Shown: in pieces, positions 9,477-22,100 of the stretch
How the letters are laid out: every line of letters begins with the position of its first letter
How positions within the stretch are numbered: position 1 is the stretch's first letter
Source of the DNA: Sparassis latifolia
Taxonomy: Eukaryota > Basidiomycota > Agaricomycetes > Polyporales > Sparassidaceae
Assembly: GCA_018466975.1 (NCBI GenBank)
Contig: CM031556.1
Span: 3,162,001-3,226,000, forward strand
Direction: 5' to 3'
Length of the DNA stretch: 64,000 nucleotides
Translations under genes and position numbers: made by a program
Notes under the pieces: generated by a model
Told to the model about the DNA's origin: nothing
Databases searched by the model: none
The model's input: the letters and a program-made list of their open reading frames with translations, nothing else

Positions 9477-11491
9477 ATGTCGAACGGCAAGGCCGCTAAA
9501 GCCCTCAAAATTCCTTCAGAGAAGGCGGCGGGCAAGCGGCGGGCCTCAGCGGTACCGCCCCCGCCAGAAGGCCACAGCGAGACCGACAAGTCGGTGGCAC
9601 CGACCTCTGCGCAGGGCTCTCCGACGAAAGCAGGCATGCAGACCCGCCAGAAGCGCGTTCTCCCGTCGCGCTCGCGGAGGGGCGGACCCGGGGTGGGGGC
9701 CTGCGACACGGACGTGATGATCCTGGACACGATGCGGCGGAGACGTACGTCGCGCACGCGCCATCACCCAGCTTTGCATACTGACGTTGGTGGTGGACAC
9801 AGTCGAGGGCGAGCCCCTCATTCCCGCCGGGACGCGCTTTCTGCTGACCACCAACTCCGCGCTGGTGCCGTCCTCGTCTGGCGCGGATCCAGGCCAGCTC
9901 GAGATCAACGCCCAGGCGTTTGGGCGGTATTTCGACCGCCCCGAGGTGCGCCGCGCGTACAAGACGCAGCAGCTCATCCAGACGCCCGAGTTCACCCAGC
10001 TGCCCGACGACGCGCACGTCGGGGGCCGCTTCCGCCCGCGCGGCTCAGAAGACGTTCGTCTCCCTCGTTCTCTCCCTCGCGCCATGTACACATGCTCACG
10101 GATTCCCCGGCGGCCCCGCGTCGCGCTGGCGCCCGCCTCTGCAGGAGTCGGCAGACACGTCGGACGCCGCGTACGAGAAGCGGCATCGCAAGTACGAGAC
10201 CTTCGAGAAACGCGTGCGCCTCCGCGAGAAGGAGCAATTGAAACACGAACAGTACAAGCTGAAAGAGCGTATCGAGCAGCTGCGCGCGATGGACGCCTCC
10301 GCGTTCCTTGCCCTTTCTGAGTCAGACTTTTCCGACGCGCCACCGCCCATACCTCACGACGCTATAGAAATCGATGACGAGTTTGGCATCTCGCACGCAC
10401 ATGGTAGCCCTGCGCACATAGAGGGAGAGAGGCGGAGGAAGGAGATGCTGGACGTCGCGTTGGGGCTGGAGGAGCGGTATCATACCTTGCTGCCTCCCGA
10501 TCGGAGATGGCTGGAGAAGAAGGCAGCCATGCAGGGGAGTGTCAGCTTATCGGTCGAGCCTGAGCCTGAGCTCGAGCCCCTTGCAAAGCTCGAGCCAGAT
10601 TCGTCTGAGGAGGAAGACCAACTGGCGGGTGACGACGAACCAGAGCGGGAGGTGGAGGTTCTCCACCCTCAGCGCCATGACGAGGACGGTGAGTCCGAAG
10701 TAGACTTCGAGGAGCGCGATCGTGAACGCTCGAAGACGCTCAAGCTTAGAATCAAGTTCCCTCCAAAATTCAAACCCGCCCAACCACCAGGCGTATCCAC
10801 GAAGCAGATCACCCTCTCGCCTTACCTGAAAGGCTCGCTGGTGGGAAAGACAGAGATTCACACTGTCGCCAAATCCCTTGGCCCAAAACGCGTTCGCGCG
10901 GCAAGCGGGAAATTCCTACCAAAGACCAAGCCTGTCCATGACGCCGGGACGGGCAAGCCACATCTCCGCAAGCGCCTTCGCACAGACAGCTCTGCCTCTA
11001 CTGGGCAAATGTCTCCATTCCTCCGGAGAGGAGAGGCGGGCGAGTCTGTATCCGCTGGCCCTCGCCGAATGGCCAACCATGCTTCGCCAGCTGCCTCGAA
11101 GCCTTACGCGTCTCACCCCCATACGAGACACCACGAGCGCCCTCCGTGTCAACTGGTGCTCGCGGCCGAGCGCAATGCGGTTGCGCCGTTGGCGCGTAAG
11201 ACGCAGCGGCACGTCACCGCCTTTGGGACGCGGGTTCCTCCAGAGATTGAGGACGTGAGGGACTACCAGATCCCCGACTGGGTGCTCCCCAGTGATGAAA
11301 ACGGAGACGGGTGGAGCGAGGTCGGGGGCCGTGCTTCGTCGTATACGGTTGCAGAGGATCATGCGTCGGTCGTCGGCTCCAGCATTGCGGTCAGCAATCT
11401 CGTCACGACGGTCGACTCGCCGCCACCAAAGGAGCTCCTACTTGTAGACGATCAGGATGACCCTGGTCGGACCGTACTACAAGACGATTGA
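9477..11491 (+). CDS. PEHE-domain-like nuclear protein
   Basis: Exons 9477-9744, 9803-10053, 10145-11491; 621 residues. The first 100 residues are basic and low-complexity. The conserved part is LIPAGTRFLLTTNS, then PEFTQLPDD, then D-T-S-D-x-A-Y-E-K-R-H-R-K-Y-E-x-x-E-K-R followed by a charged helix (REKEQLKHEQYKLKERIEQL). That arrangement resembles the PEHE region of MSL1/KANSL1-type proteins, which dock histone acetyltransferases; this is inference from pattern only. The remaining C-terminus is acidic (Glu/Pro repeats) then basic and disordered. A role in chromatin is likely but unproven. The end converges on the 11650-12779 gene. Confidence 0.6.
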
Positions 11492-11649
11492 GATATTTAT
11501 TCTGTCTTATTATAATTCACTTCTTGGGTCACCTCCTGGATAGTGCTTGTATTTTTTCACGCAGATTCATCAAAGTAGTGTGTAACTTACATTTTAAGTA
11601 GTAAGTAGTAAGTACTCAGGCTATTATAACCATGTATGAGCAGATACCT

Positions 11650-12779
11650 CTACGGAGACGGTCCAGCGTTCACCTCATTCACAATCAGCTTTTGTACTAT
11701 CCCAAGTGCGTTCCGCCTCATCCTCGGGCCTGCTTCTGTCTTGCGAGCCATGACGAGTTGTGCGATACCAAGAGGAGTGCGCTGCTCTGGCTCGTTGAGC
11801 CCTTGGATCTGGGGAAGATAACGAGAGTAGTCGCCTCCGGAGTTTTCCAGGGTGCGCTGGACGCGGAGGGCCATCGAAGGGGACATGGACGGGCGAATTT
11901 TGGCTCTAGGGGTGGAAAGAGATCGCTGGGCAGGAGGTGACTCCGTCTGAAGCTCTAATGCAGCGACCCGAGGGGCAGTGGACCGTTGCGCTGCAGAGGG
12001 AGCACCGAACAGTTTATCCAAGTCGGTCGTTTGGATTTCCATGGACCCAGCAGGTGCCTTGGTATGTGACGGTTTGTCTCTCCCGGCCTTCCGCACCTTC
12101 CCCCGTACCTCTTTCGCCTCTTCTACTGCCTCTGCATGAACTCGCTGGTCGGCCTGGCGTTGGCGCGCACCCGGTGGACGAGCCTCGCTGCGTGAAGGCT
12201 TTGTGTGCACCTCCTCCACCTTATCCTTCGTAGCGCCCTCCCATTGTCTCCTCGTGTCCGCGGTCACCCGTGTTCCATAGCTGTTGAGCTTGTGCGAACC
12301 ACCCCTTGCATTGACTGCGATCGCACTGGAAGCTGGGGAGGCCTGGCCCTCCGGCTGTTTCGCACGGGACTCTGCCTTCGCCTGCGCCAATCGACGAGCG
12401 AGGGAGCCGCCAAACTCGTCCACCCCCAGCCAGCTTATGTCCGGCCTTGCGCTGTTCAAGCGTGTGCCCAAGCGTGAACTCGCATTATTTTTGAGTGAGC
12501 CGAGTTTCAGGGCCTCCGCTATAAATTGAGACGTTGGCTAGGGATCAGAAGCAAAAAAAAGCAACAGAGGAGGAGTAAATGCTCACGAATGAGGATGTTC
12601 CCAAAGCTGCCTGCTATAGGGATTGAACGCTTGCGATGCGGTATGCTGTTAGTCTGTCCGTCCGCCGACGACTCCGAGGCAAGGGAAGAGTTCGAGCGCG
12701 CAGCAACAGGCTTGAGACCGGGCGATGAGCGGGCCAAACTGCACTGACAAGAGGCCGTTAATGATGGTCGGGCTAACAT
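11650..12779 (-). CDS. Unknown Ser/Ala/Arg-rich protein
   Basis: Exons (minus) 12779-12597 and 12537-11650, joined by a 59-bp intron with a GTGAGC donor; 356 residues. I do not recognise the family. The N-terminus is Ser-rich with a basic patch (HRKRSIPIAGSFGNIL), followed by a Leu/Ala-rich helix (FIAEALKLGSLKNNASSR), a conserved-looking DISWLGVDEFGG block, then basic low-complexity sequence and a final helix (NALGIVQKLIVNEV). No signal peptide or membrane segment is seen. It is divergent from PFA4, with 199 bp between starts. A nuclear location is a guess from composition. Confidence 0.7.
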
Positions 12780-12978
12780 CACAAAGCAGGACAACGAAGG
12801 ATGGCCGGTGCACGTCGACGTCGTCGTGGTCGTTGTGCAATGTGCATGAGCGCGTCGTCGAATATTCGCTGTCCCGATCATCCACGTGCTCGGACTTAGC
12901 GGTACGCGTCCTGCGGCAGTAACGACTCGGAACCTTACGTTCTCTTCTCTGCTTTCATTTCTGGGCTCGTACTGGAAT

Positions 12979-15009
12979 ATGGGTCGTCTTATAGGCCGAC
13001 TCTTCGTTGGGTTCACGTTGTGTCTGATCTGTTTCATCGCGTACTCGGCGCAGATCTTCATAATATGGCCATGGTACGGCCACGAGCTCTCCATTGAACT
13101 GCTTGTTCTATTGGTTCCATTCAAGTATGTATGGAGCAGTCATCATCTACCTAAACTTTGTCTCATAATTTGCTGCGTAAAGTCTGCTCGTAGGGATGTT
13201 GCTATGGAACTATTACCTCTGTGTGGTGACAGATCCTGGCAGGGTACCACCAGCGTGGGTTCGTTCGTGATGCCTACGCGCGCTCGCGAAATACGTGCTA
13301 AGCATCGTCCTTAAAAGCAACCTGACCTGCAGGATGGCGACGGTTATGAAGTGAAGAAAAACACGCGAGGACCCCGATATTGTCGCACATGCGAGAGCTA
13401 CAAGCCTCCTCGCGCACACCATTGCAAGCAATGCAAAAGGTATTTCAATACTTTCGAAGCCGTATCATGGTAACAGAATCGAGATCTGCGGTGTTCAGGT
13501 GTATACTGCGTATGGGTAAGTGGTAGCCCCTTCGTACTCATCGTGACACTCATCCCGACGCTCACAGATCACCACTGTCCATGGGTAAATAACTGTATTG
13601 GCCATTTCAACTATGGCCATTTCCTGCGCTTCCTATTCTACGTCGATATCGCGTGCTCATATCATGCCGCGATGGTCACTCGTAGAGTGTATGTCGCTTC
13701 CGTGGGCAATTATTTTGTTCGTCTCCAGTGCATGTACTATACCAATGCTGGGTACTGAATTCTTGTTCGAAGGATTACCTGAGCGGAACTGAGCTCATTT
13801 TTATTATTTTGAACTATGTCACCTGCTTGCCAGTGCTGCTTGCAGTCGGTGGATTCAGGTTTGTTAGTCTGCTAGCTACAAACGCCCGATTGCTCACCAT
13901 GGTCGTGCAGTCTCTATCACCTATATTCTCTCCTAGGCAACAGTACCACGATAGAAGGATGGGAGAAGGACAAGGCTGCTACCCTTGTCAGGCACGGCAA
14001 AATCCGGGAGGTAGGTTTCTACCACACAACTGTGATAAATTCCTGCTAATTTGCCTACCAGATCAAGTTTCCTTACGTGGGTCTACCAATTCCGATGTTT
14101 ATGTGAAGAGCGACCTTGACGTTGTTCTACGTTGTAGAACCTCGGCATGCGACTTAACGTTGAATCCGTGCTTGGAGCCAATCCTCTTCTGTGGTGTTGG
14201 CCGACCGTCACTCCCGGAACAGGACTGAAATACCAGCTTGCGTACGGAGACGGTAAGTGGATCGAACTTACTGCGAAGAGGAACAACGACGGGTACGGCG
14301 TGGATCACGGCTACGGCCATGCAGCGCCAGAGCCGTGATCAGATAAATTTGAGCCCCTCTCAGGTGTGCAACTATCACGATACCATTACTATGTAAGCAC
14401 TCATGCATTACCTGTTTACAGTCCTCTTTCGCAGTGTCTTATCCGTCGGTGGTTCAATGCTAACGTTCTTGTACAGACTCAACCGCGGAGGCATGGCCAC
14501 CACAAGATCCAAATAGAACATATACATACCCAGAGCCCGACCAGAACCATAAATTCAGCCTCCCCTCCACTCCATGGACATACGAAAACGGCACACTCAA
14601 TCCGAACCTTCAGCCGTCCAACCCGCGCCTCCGCTCCTCCTCCACCCGCCGCAGAAAGCCCAAAGGTCCCGGATACTCTTCACTGCCACCATACCATCCA
14701 GACTTCCACGAGGCTCAAGACGACGACGCGTACTCCGCCTCAGCGTCTTCCGCGGGAGGCGAGAGCGATGGGGAGCAGGAGCAGGGCCTGGGCGAGGATC
14801 CTCACCATATGTACGGGTCCTTCAGCGGTGTTCGCGTGCGGAGGGGCTCGGAGGGGTATGAGGTGCAATCCGCCGACAGGGACAAGATTATGCGCAGGTT
14901 CCTGGAATGCCAAACGCGTGAACCTGGGAGGTACCAGCGCTATGTACCGGAGCCTCCAAGTGAGTCGGAGACGGACGAGGAGGCTACACTGTCCCACAAG
15001 GAAGAATAA
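12979..15009 (+). CDS. PFA4: Palmitoyltransferase PFA4 (DHHC family)
   Basis: ER membrane S-acyltransferase; in yeast Pfa4 palmitoylates chitin synthase Chs3. Exons: 12979-13124, 13183-13258, 13318-13439, 13499-13515, 13568-13701, 13773-13858, 13911-14010, 14062-14076, 14138-14252, 14343-14363, 14477-15009; 454 residues. Two N-terminal membrane helices, the [10 protein letters not shown] loop, Cys-rich [19 protein letters not shown], catalytic D-H-H-C at residues 121-124, then [19 protein letters not shown] and NPLLWCWP. The tail is acidic and disordered and contains WPPQDPN. Exons 4 (17 nt) and 8 (15 nt) are micro-exons fixed by conserved residues on both sides. The donor at 13702 (GTGGGC) and the small exon 14343-14363 are my least certain choices; the 13772 acceptor has a good TACTGAAT branch site. 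Confidence 0.9.
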
Positions 15010-15308
15010 TCTATGCATACTATCTATCAGAATGAACGATTGCCCACGGGATTCTGCATCATTAATTTATACGCATGTGTACTTCGGAATATTCGCATAA
15101 TATCGATAATGTGTTTTCACACTCGCTCACTTGCAAATGGAAAGGCCAGGAAAGCATCTGGTTCCACGGAGTCAACGGAAGTAGATTGATACCACTAGAG
15201 TAGGCCCGAGAGCATAACAAGTTACAAAGCTATAAACTGCAAACCGGAGGATTAACCGCGAGATATTAGACCCGATCCGAAAGAGCCCACCAATGGTATA
15301 TAATGCTC

Positions 15309-17675
15309 TCAGATCACTCTCTCCAAGTACACCTTCCACACCATCCCACCCTTCACCCCTACCTCTAGCACGTTCGAGCCGACAGTGAGGTCGACGTCCC
15401 ACTCGTCCTTCTGTTCTGCTATTTCACTCACCGGAAGCCCGCCCAACCGTACCTCACACTCCTCGTGTGGACGAGCTGGCTTCGCAGGCGCCTTTCCTTT
15501 CGCCTTGCTCTTGGCAGTGTCGGCGACCTTCGGAGGCGTAGTGTCTGTCTTGGGAGCCTTCTTCCGTGGGCGGCCTCTACCGCGCTTGACCTTCGGCTCT
15601 TCCTCTTCCTCCTCTTCTTCCTCCATTTCCACATCCTTTCGCTCATCGTCGCTGCTCTCCTCCTCTTCCTCTCCACGGGGCAACAGCCTCACGCCGGAGA
15701 CATACACCGCTGTCTCTCTGAATCCGAGACGTACAGCCCAGGTCTTCACGCCCTCGGCATAATCGAGGTCGAACCGCCGCCCCAGCGGTTTAGTGGTCAG
15801 GCACACGCACTTCAGCTGGCGGTTGTTCTGAGGTATAGAAGGCGCAACGGGCTGCGACGTCGCCGCGAGCGCTGGGGTAACAGCTGTAGTGCTCGGAACG
15901 GATGAAGTCGACGCAACTGCACTAAGAGAAGGTGCACTAGGCTGATGGTATGTCGCGTTGGGGTAGTGTGTCGAATATGCGGAGGGGTAGGGTGAGGGCT
16001 GGCTGAAGGTAGCTGGCTGTAGTGTCCCGGCACCAAGAGACGGTGCTGGGACCTTAGGCTTGACATGTAACGGAGCATGTGCGGGGGCTGAGGACATAGG
16101 CTGATTGGGCGGAGAGGCTGCAGATGCCAACGGAGTCGATACCTTCGGAGGGATAGTCGGAGATCCGGCGGCTTCAGCAAGCCCTTTAGTTGGAGGTGCA
16201 TGATGCGGATGGAGGCGCAGAACTCCTGTGGAAGACGAAGCAGCTATTGGAGTCGGCGCAGTGGCTGTCTGCGCTGTAGGTACCGATGTGCTCGAACTAG
16301 CCGCGGGCATCTTCAGCCTAATCTTTGGATGCACTTCTGCACCAGGTGCGTAAGCTGGAATCAAGAACGGTGCTGGTAAATCCGACATTAGCTGGCGGAA
16401 GGTGTTCTGAGGTTCAAAGTTAAATCAGTATGCAAGAGCTGCGATTCGAAAGTGGCCAAGAAACACACTCGAAGTACCACTGCATCCTCCCATATTGGCG
16501 TGTGCTCTTGGTTGAATTCCAAAGCGTTGGAGAAGACAAGCTCGACGTCATTGGCAAAGTCCGTGGCAGTGTGGTACTCCTTACGCTTAAGGTGTTTCTA
16601 AAGAGCGGTAAGCTGAGCAGGCCATCCATATCACACGGCTGTTGGGTACGTACGAAAATGGCTTCAATGCACTGGGGTCGTTTGATCATCTTGTAATATA
16701 TCGGCCATTGCTTCCTGTTGGGAAGCTCCAAGAATTCCACCGAAAGAACTCGGCCACTGACCGAAACATGTAAGAATTGTTTACTTCAATGCCGAAGAAA
16801 GGACGCACTCATCATCGGTCTTCTCTACCAACTTCTGCAGTCGTGTTTTCAGCAGTCTATTCATATTAGGGACCTTCTTCTTCTTTCCGCCTTCATCTTC
16901 AAAACCTCCACCACCACCACCACTACCAGGGCCGTCTTCACCATCTTCTGCAGCATCTTCTGTGGTACCCGTCATCTTGGCGTATTCTTTGGTGGCCAAT
17001 TTCTATGGCGATACGACGTAAGTCACAGACGCCCGACCGGGTAGACGAAGTGAACGAGGTATAGATGAAAAGCTCACATGAAGATGCTTTGCATCCTTCC
17101 ATATCTGACTCTCCCTGATGTTGTACCGTTTCGCGTTGCGAAAACAGGTCTCAAAATCCTGCTTGATATCTTCCAAGGATGTGTATGCCCCTGCATCAAG
17201 CTGCGATTTGATATCATCGAGAGCTATTGGACGCTTGATCTGGAGGTAATAGTCTGGATATTGTCGCTTGGAAGGTAGACGCAAGAAGTCGACAGAGAGA
17301 GTACGGCCTCTGCACAGATATCCAGGAAGTAATGTGCCATTTCGTGGAGAAGAAAGGACGCAGAGAGACCGTAAAGAGTAAGCATCGGGGAAGCAGATTG
17401 AACTTAGTCTACAGCGGTGAAGCTGAAATAGTCACGCACTCCTTGTTCACCGCGTCCTTCACGACCTGCCACAACCTCGTTCCCTTCTCCTTCACTGCCT
17501 CTGGGTCCTCCTTCACTGCCCCAGCTGCCGTCGCATCGCTTTTACCGTTGGCTGTCTTGTCGGCTGATGTTGTATGTTCTTCTCCTGGAGCGGTGGCCTC
17601 CTTCCGCCGCTTGGCGCGTGGAGCGTCGATGTCGACGCCCGCGGCGGCAAGATGACTTGCTTCCCTCTTCGACAT
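15309..17675 (-). CDS. RSC4: Tandem-bromodomain chromatin remodeller subunit (RSC4-like)
   Basis: Acetyl-lysine reader of an RSC/SWI-SNF-type remodelling complex. Exons (minus): 17675-17440, 17309-17078, 17002-16809, 16756-16654, 16597-16469, 16406-15309; 663 residues. Bromodomain 1 spans about residues 70-155 (LPSKRQYPDYY, RNAKRYN), bromodomain 2 about 215-300 (LPNRKQWPIYYKMIKRP, FSNALEFN). Then comes a Pro/Ala/Ser-rich linker and a C-terminal domain interrupted by an acidic Glu run and a GRPRKK AT-hook-like segment. There is no BAH domain, so it is closer to Rsc4 than to Rsc1/Rsc2; the exact orthology is inferred. Divergent from the BTB gene at 17953. Confidence 0.85.
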
Positions 17676-17952
17676 TGCTCGAAGGACGACCGCACCGTCC
17701 GGGATGGTTCTTCAGTCGATGTGGACAGTAGCTGGCCTAGGGATTGTCGCCTCTCGATATCTGACGGCCTGTACTTTCGCTCATTCAACTTCGTCACTGA
17801 ACCTCGCGTTCCATATACGGCCAATTCACGTGATGCGACGCGTCTTGGCGCCGATCAGATACTAGGCGCGTGCGTGGCATTCAGTGGCGCATCCACCGAG
17901 AACTACATATTGCAGAGGTAGCAAACACTAAACGTTGACCGTACAACTCTCG

Positions 17953-18811
17953 ATGAGAATGGAGACGAAGCAAGGCATTATCAGGTTAGTCCTTTGGGCA
18001 GTAAGTACTCCTTGTTCTGCCCTCATCAACTTCGCCAATGTGGTAGCACCGAATCTCGTCAAGACAATGAGCCAGTGCGACATCGCTCGCTGTACATCCT
18101 AGACGATACAGTAGTGATTCGTGTATGTGGTCTGTATACTTCCAGCTTCCACTGGCCGATGCGATCTACAGGTGGAGGATACCCTCTATAGGGTGCATCG
18201 TTATTTCCTCAAGCGGCATTCTTCTGTGTTTGCAGGATTGTTCGATCTACCTCCATGTCCCGATAAACCAGTGGAAGGTTCGGGTGACGAAACCCCGATA
18301 CATCTTCAGCAAGTGGCCAGCATTGATTTTGAACGACTTCTGTCCTTGTTCTATCCGAGGTAAGACTCGATCCTCGCTGAAGCTGGACTACAATCCCCAA
18401 CGTGTACCTTCCAGTACTAATGCTGACTACATCGATCTATGCAGGAATGTCCAGAATGGCGACCTCGCCACCGTAGACGAGTGGACGTCTGTTCTCGCTC
18501 TAGCCAGCAAATTCGGGTTTGATGAATTCCGTGAGCTTGCAGTTGCACGCCTGTCGCAGATTGCGACCCCCGTCGATCGCATAATGCTGTCGCGCGCCTA
18601 CGACGTGACTGGTTGGCTTATTCCTGCGTACGCTGAGCTATGCAAACGTGATGAATCTCTTACCCTTCAGGAGGGTCTGCGCTTGGGAATGAAAGATGTT
18701 ATTATGTTGTCCCACATTCGTCAAACCATCAGAAGGGGTAGTTACTTGACAAGTATCAGGATGTCTGACGGCGGTATCCTTACATATATTGACCAGCAGC
18801 TAAAATTATAA
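17953..18811 (+). CDS. BTB/POZ domain protein
   Basis: Exons 17953-17984, 18047-18122, 18172-18359, 18445-18811; 220 residues. The BTB fold covers most of the protein (VVIRVEDTLYRVHRYFLKRH, FAGLFDLPP, and helices ending near LSRAYDVTGWLIPAYAELC). This short BTB-only type is a large family in mushroom-forming fungi, with no kelch, MATH or zinc-finger partner domain. Members may be CUL3 adaptors, but function is not established. Two in-frame ATGs (17953, 17959) are both usable. Confidence 0.85.
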
Positions 18812-19134
18812 TTTTTGTAATGCCATGTACTCACAACTGGATGGTTGATGTTGGTCGATGCAGGCGCAAGGCACAACAGCTCTTTGAGCATGAGTACTTG
18901 AGTCTGCATGATGATGATTTTTAGCTCGGACAATCCTACATATAATTTCATCTTCACTTGCAACGAGAGATTCATACTGATCAACGGTCCATTATATGCA
19001 ACACAATGTAAGGTGAGATCGGAATAAACATATCAATGCATAGTAATACATATGCGGTGGTAAATCGTCAGAGACAGGAGCAGAGTAATACAATAGCCAC
19101 GAAAATGAAACTCATCAAATGTCCGAGGGTAAGA
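18812..19134. other. Convergent intergenic region, no gene seen
   Basis: 323 bp of AT-richer sequence between the 3' ends of the BTB gene and the long coiled-coil gene. No coding frame or RNA gene is supported. Confidence 0.5.
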
Positions 19135-22100
19135 TCATCGACGACCGCTCTCCCGTGAACCAAAGTCCGGTGCTCGAGAAGCTCTGGTAACCTGTGCAGG
19201 GACGTTTCTGATTTTCCCTAACCAACCCCGTTTCGCAGCCTTCTCTGGGTCCGCTCGTGCACCTCGCGGGCTATTTGTCACATCCGCAATGGTTAACGCA
19301 GAAGAGGCTGGCGCTCCCGTTGTCACTCTCCGAGTAGGTGACGCCGAAGCTCGGTCAGAATTTGACCGCGACCGCACGGGCGTAAACCCAGTACGCATGG
19401 GTACCGTTCGTCGCATCCGAGGGGTCGTGATCTCCGTACTAGGCAGGCTATCGACCGTGAAGCCTTGGCGTGGCACGCTTTCACAATCCTCGAAATCATC
19501 AGGTGCTCGTCGCTTCTTGCCAGCTGTTGAAGAAGACGCCTCTGGTTCCGGCTGTAGGGGCATGCGCCTGGTCTCGGGAGTGCGAGGTCTGAACGCCGGT
19601 GCTTGCGATGTTCGACGGTCTGGTGTCTTCGATCTGGGTTGCGCCGGCGGCTCAGAGACGACTCTGGAAAGCGACCTGGGAGCAGAAGCGGTATATGCTG
19701 GTACCGTGGGTGCAGGTGGATGCGGTGGTGCATGCTTGGATGCGGTGCGCTGTAGAGGGACCGCAGAGGTGGGTCCAGGGGCGGGCGCGGTTGGGGTCGA
19801 CGATTCGCCAACCGGATTAGTGGAGGATGCTAGTTTTGTCTGCAAGCTCTGCACTTTTCGAGTGAGGGACTCCACTTTGTTGGTCAGCTTTTTCTTTTCC
19901 TTCAGCATACTAGGGGAAAAAAATTAGAACTTCGGCACCGCATACCGGTAAGTACGTGCTTACTCGATGAAGCGATCGTCGTTTTCTTCAATTTCGACAG
20001 ACTTCTTCCGGAGAAGTTCTTCCATCTCGGTATTCTGTTCCTTCAGCTCAGCAATAATCTCCTCGAGCTTCGGGCTCGCCCTGAGGGAACTGACTTCTCG
20101 ACGCAGAGCAGAAATGGACTGTTCGCTTTGAATCACTTGCATCGACAAGTTCACCTCTGCTGCCTTGCAGGCCTTTTCAATCCGTGTATAATCCGCATGA
20201 GACCTTTCCAGCTCCTCCTTCAGAGACGTAACTTGCTTCTCGCTGTAGTTGATGTCAGCGACACCAATCCAAATGAAGTAGGATAGTATACCCATACCTG
20301 TCCTTCGCTTGGCTCTCCAAGAATCGCTGCAACGATTTCAACCGTTGATTTTCGGCCTCCATGCTCGTGATATCGCATTGAAGTCCAATTTTCTCCTCCT
20401 GCAGAGCTTGCAGAGATGCCTCCGTTTGCTCAAGTTCTGCGCGAACGGCGGAAACTTCTTTCTGAAGTGATGCTTCCTGGTTAGTCTGCTTCTCCAATGC
20501 TGCCTGCAGTTCTGTCTCGTGGGACCTCTGGACGCGAGCATGAGCGTCAATCGCCGATTGTAGTTCCGCCTTGAGACGCTCAACCTCCCCACCAGAGGAT
20601 TCCAAGTGGCATTTGAGTTCCTGTTTAGCGTTGGACAACTCTTTGAGAAGTTCCCCTTGCCGACCGTTAAGCTCGGCATGGGCAAGTTTCGCCTCTTCCA
20701 ATTCCGCAGAGGCAAGATCTAGATGATGTTGTAAGTCCTTGAGCTCGCCTTCATGATCAACTCGCGACCGCGTCAGCTCAGCTTCCAGGCGCTCCATTTC
20801 TGAGCAGGATTTATCGAGTCGTTCTGCGACATCCTCCTGCAGGGCCCTTAGCTCATCACGAGCCTTCGTGACTTGATCCAAGCTATCCAGCGCACGGTTA
20901 AGTTTGGCCTGCAAAGCATCTAGCTCTCCTTGGTGACGCTCTTCCATTTCGGCAAGTTCCCCTGAAGCACGGTCAATAGATGATAGCTTGGATGTAGCCT
21001 CCGCTAGCTGACTTTCGAGCTGCTGCTTGGAGCGGAGAAGCTCATCTTGAACTAGAGTATCTGCCGCTGTAGCTTCGTCGTGGACGCGATTGGCTTCTTG
21101 CAACTCCGCGGACACCTTCTCCAGGCGACTCTGCAGACCGGAGAATTCCTTGGAGTGAGAGGCCTGCAGTTGCTCTAGTCTGTCCCGCAATGCTGCCTCA
21201 TCTTGTGAGCGCGTAGTATTGTCCATTACATAACTCTGCAATTCCTCCTTGATCTTCTCAAGCTTGTCTGCGTCCTGTTGATGTAAACTTTCCAGTTCCG
21301 TGTTGGCAAGCCTGAGCGCCTGTAAGTCGCCCTCGAATTTCGTCTGCAATTCGGCCATACAGGCAGCGTTACTGACTTGGCCGTCAGCATATTGCTCCTC
21401 CAGCGACTGGATTTTGTGTTGCAGAGAGGCGATCTCATCAACCTTGCTTCGAAGCTCGTCGCCCGAGGTCTCGAGCTCTTTCTGCATCGTCAATTTCTCG
21501 CCCTCCAAGACTTGAGCAACATGACAGTTCTGTCGCCATTCCTTATGAAGCTCGGCGAGCGCGACAGAAGCTTGCATAGCTTCCTGCGCTGCCACGTCGC
21601 TCTCTTTCTGGAGAGCTTGTAAAGCAAGAGCCTTCTCTTCTAATGCGCGAGTGGCCTGCGCAGCAGCGTCTGCTGCATTGTCCCGCTCTTGTTGTAGGGA
21701 AAGCAACGCGGACGTCTTTTCATCCAGTGCAAGAGCGGCCTGTGTGGACGCATTGGTCGCGATATCCCTATCCTCCTGGAGAGAACGCAGCGCCGAAGTC
21801 TTCTCTTGAAGCGCAAGAGCGGCCCGTGTAGCTGCGTTTACCGCATCGTCCTTCTCCTCCTGCAGGGATCGCAAAGCACAGGTTTTCTCTTCGAGCAGGT
21901 TCACCGCGTGATCCCGCTCCGTGCTCATGTAGTTGACCTCTCCCACGAGGCGCTCCCCCTCGACTTGGACGACATGAAGCTGCTCTCTGAGCCGGGCTTC
22001 CTCCTCGGCATGTTTGGCCAATAGAACCCGCATCTCATCAGCGACATGAAGCTGTCTCGCCACGGTGGAAACAATCACACCGACCAACGTCTCCACCTCG

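Noticed and set aside
21620..21900. Near-repeats in the coiled-coil gene taken as possible minisatellite
   Set aside because: They are diverged heptad repeats in coding sequence with synonymous differences, so they reflect protein repeats.
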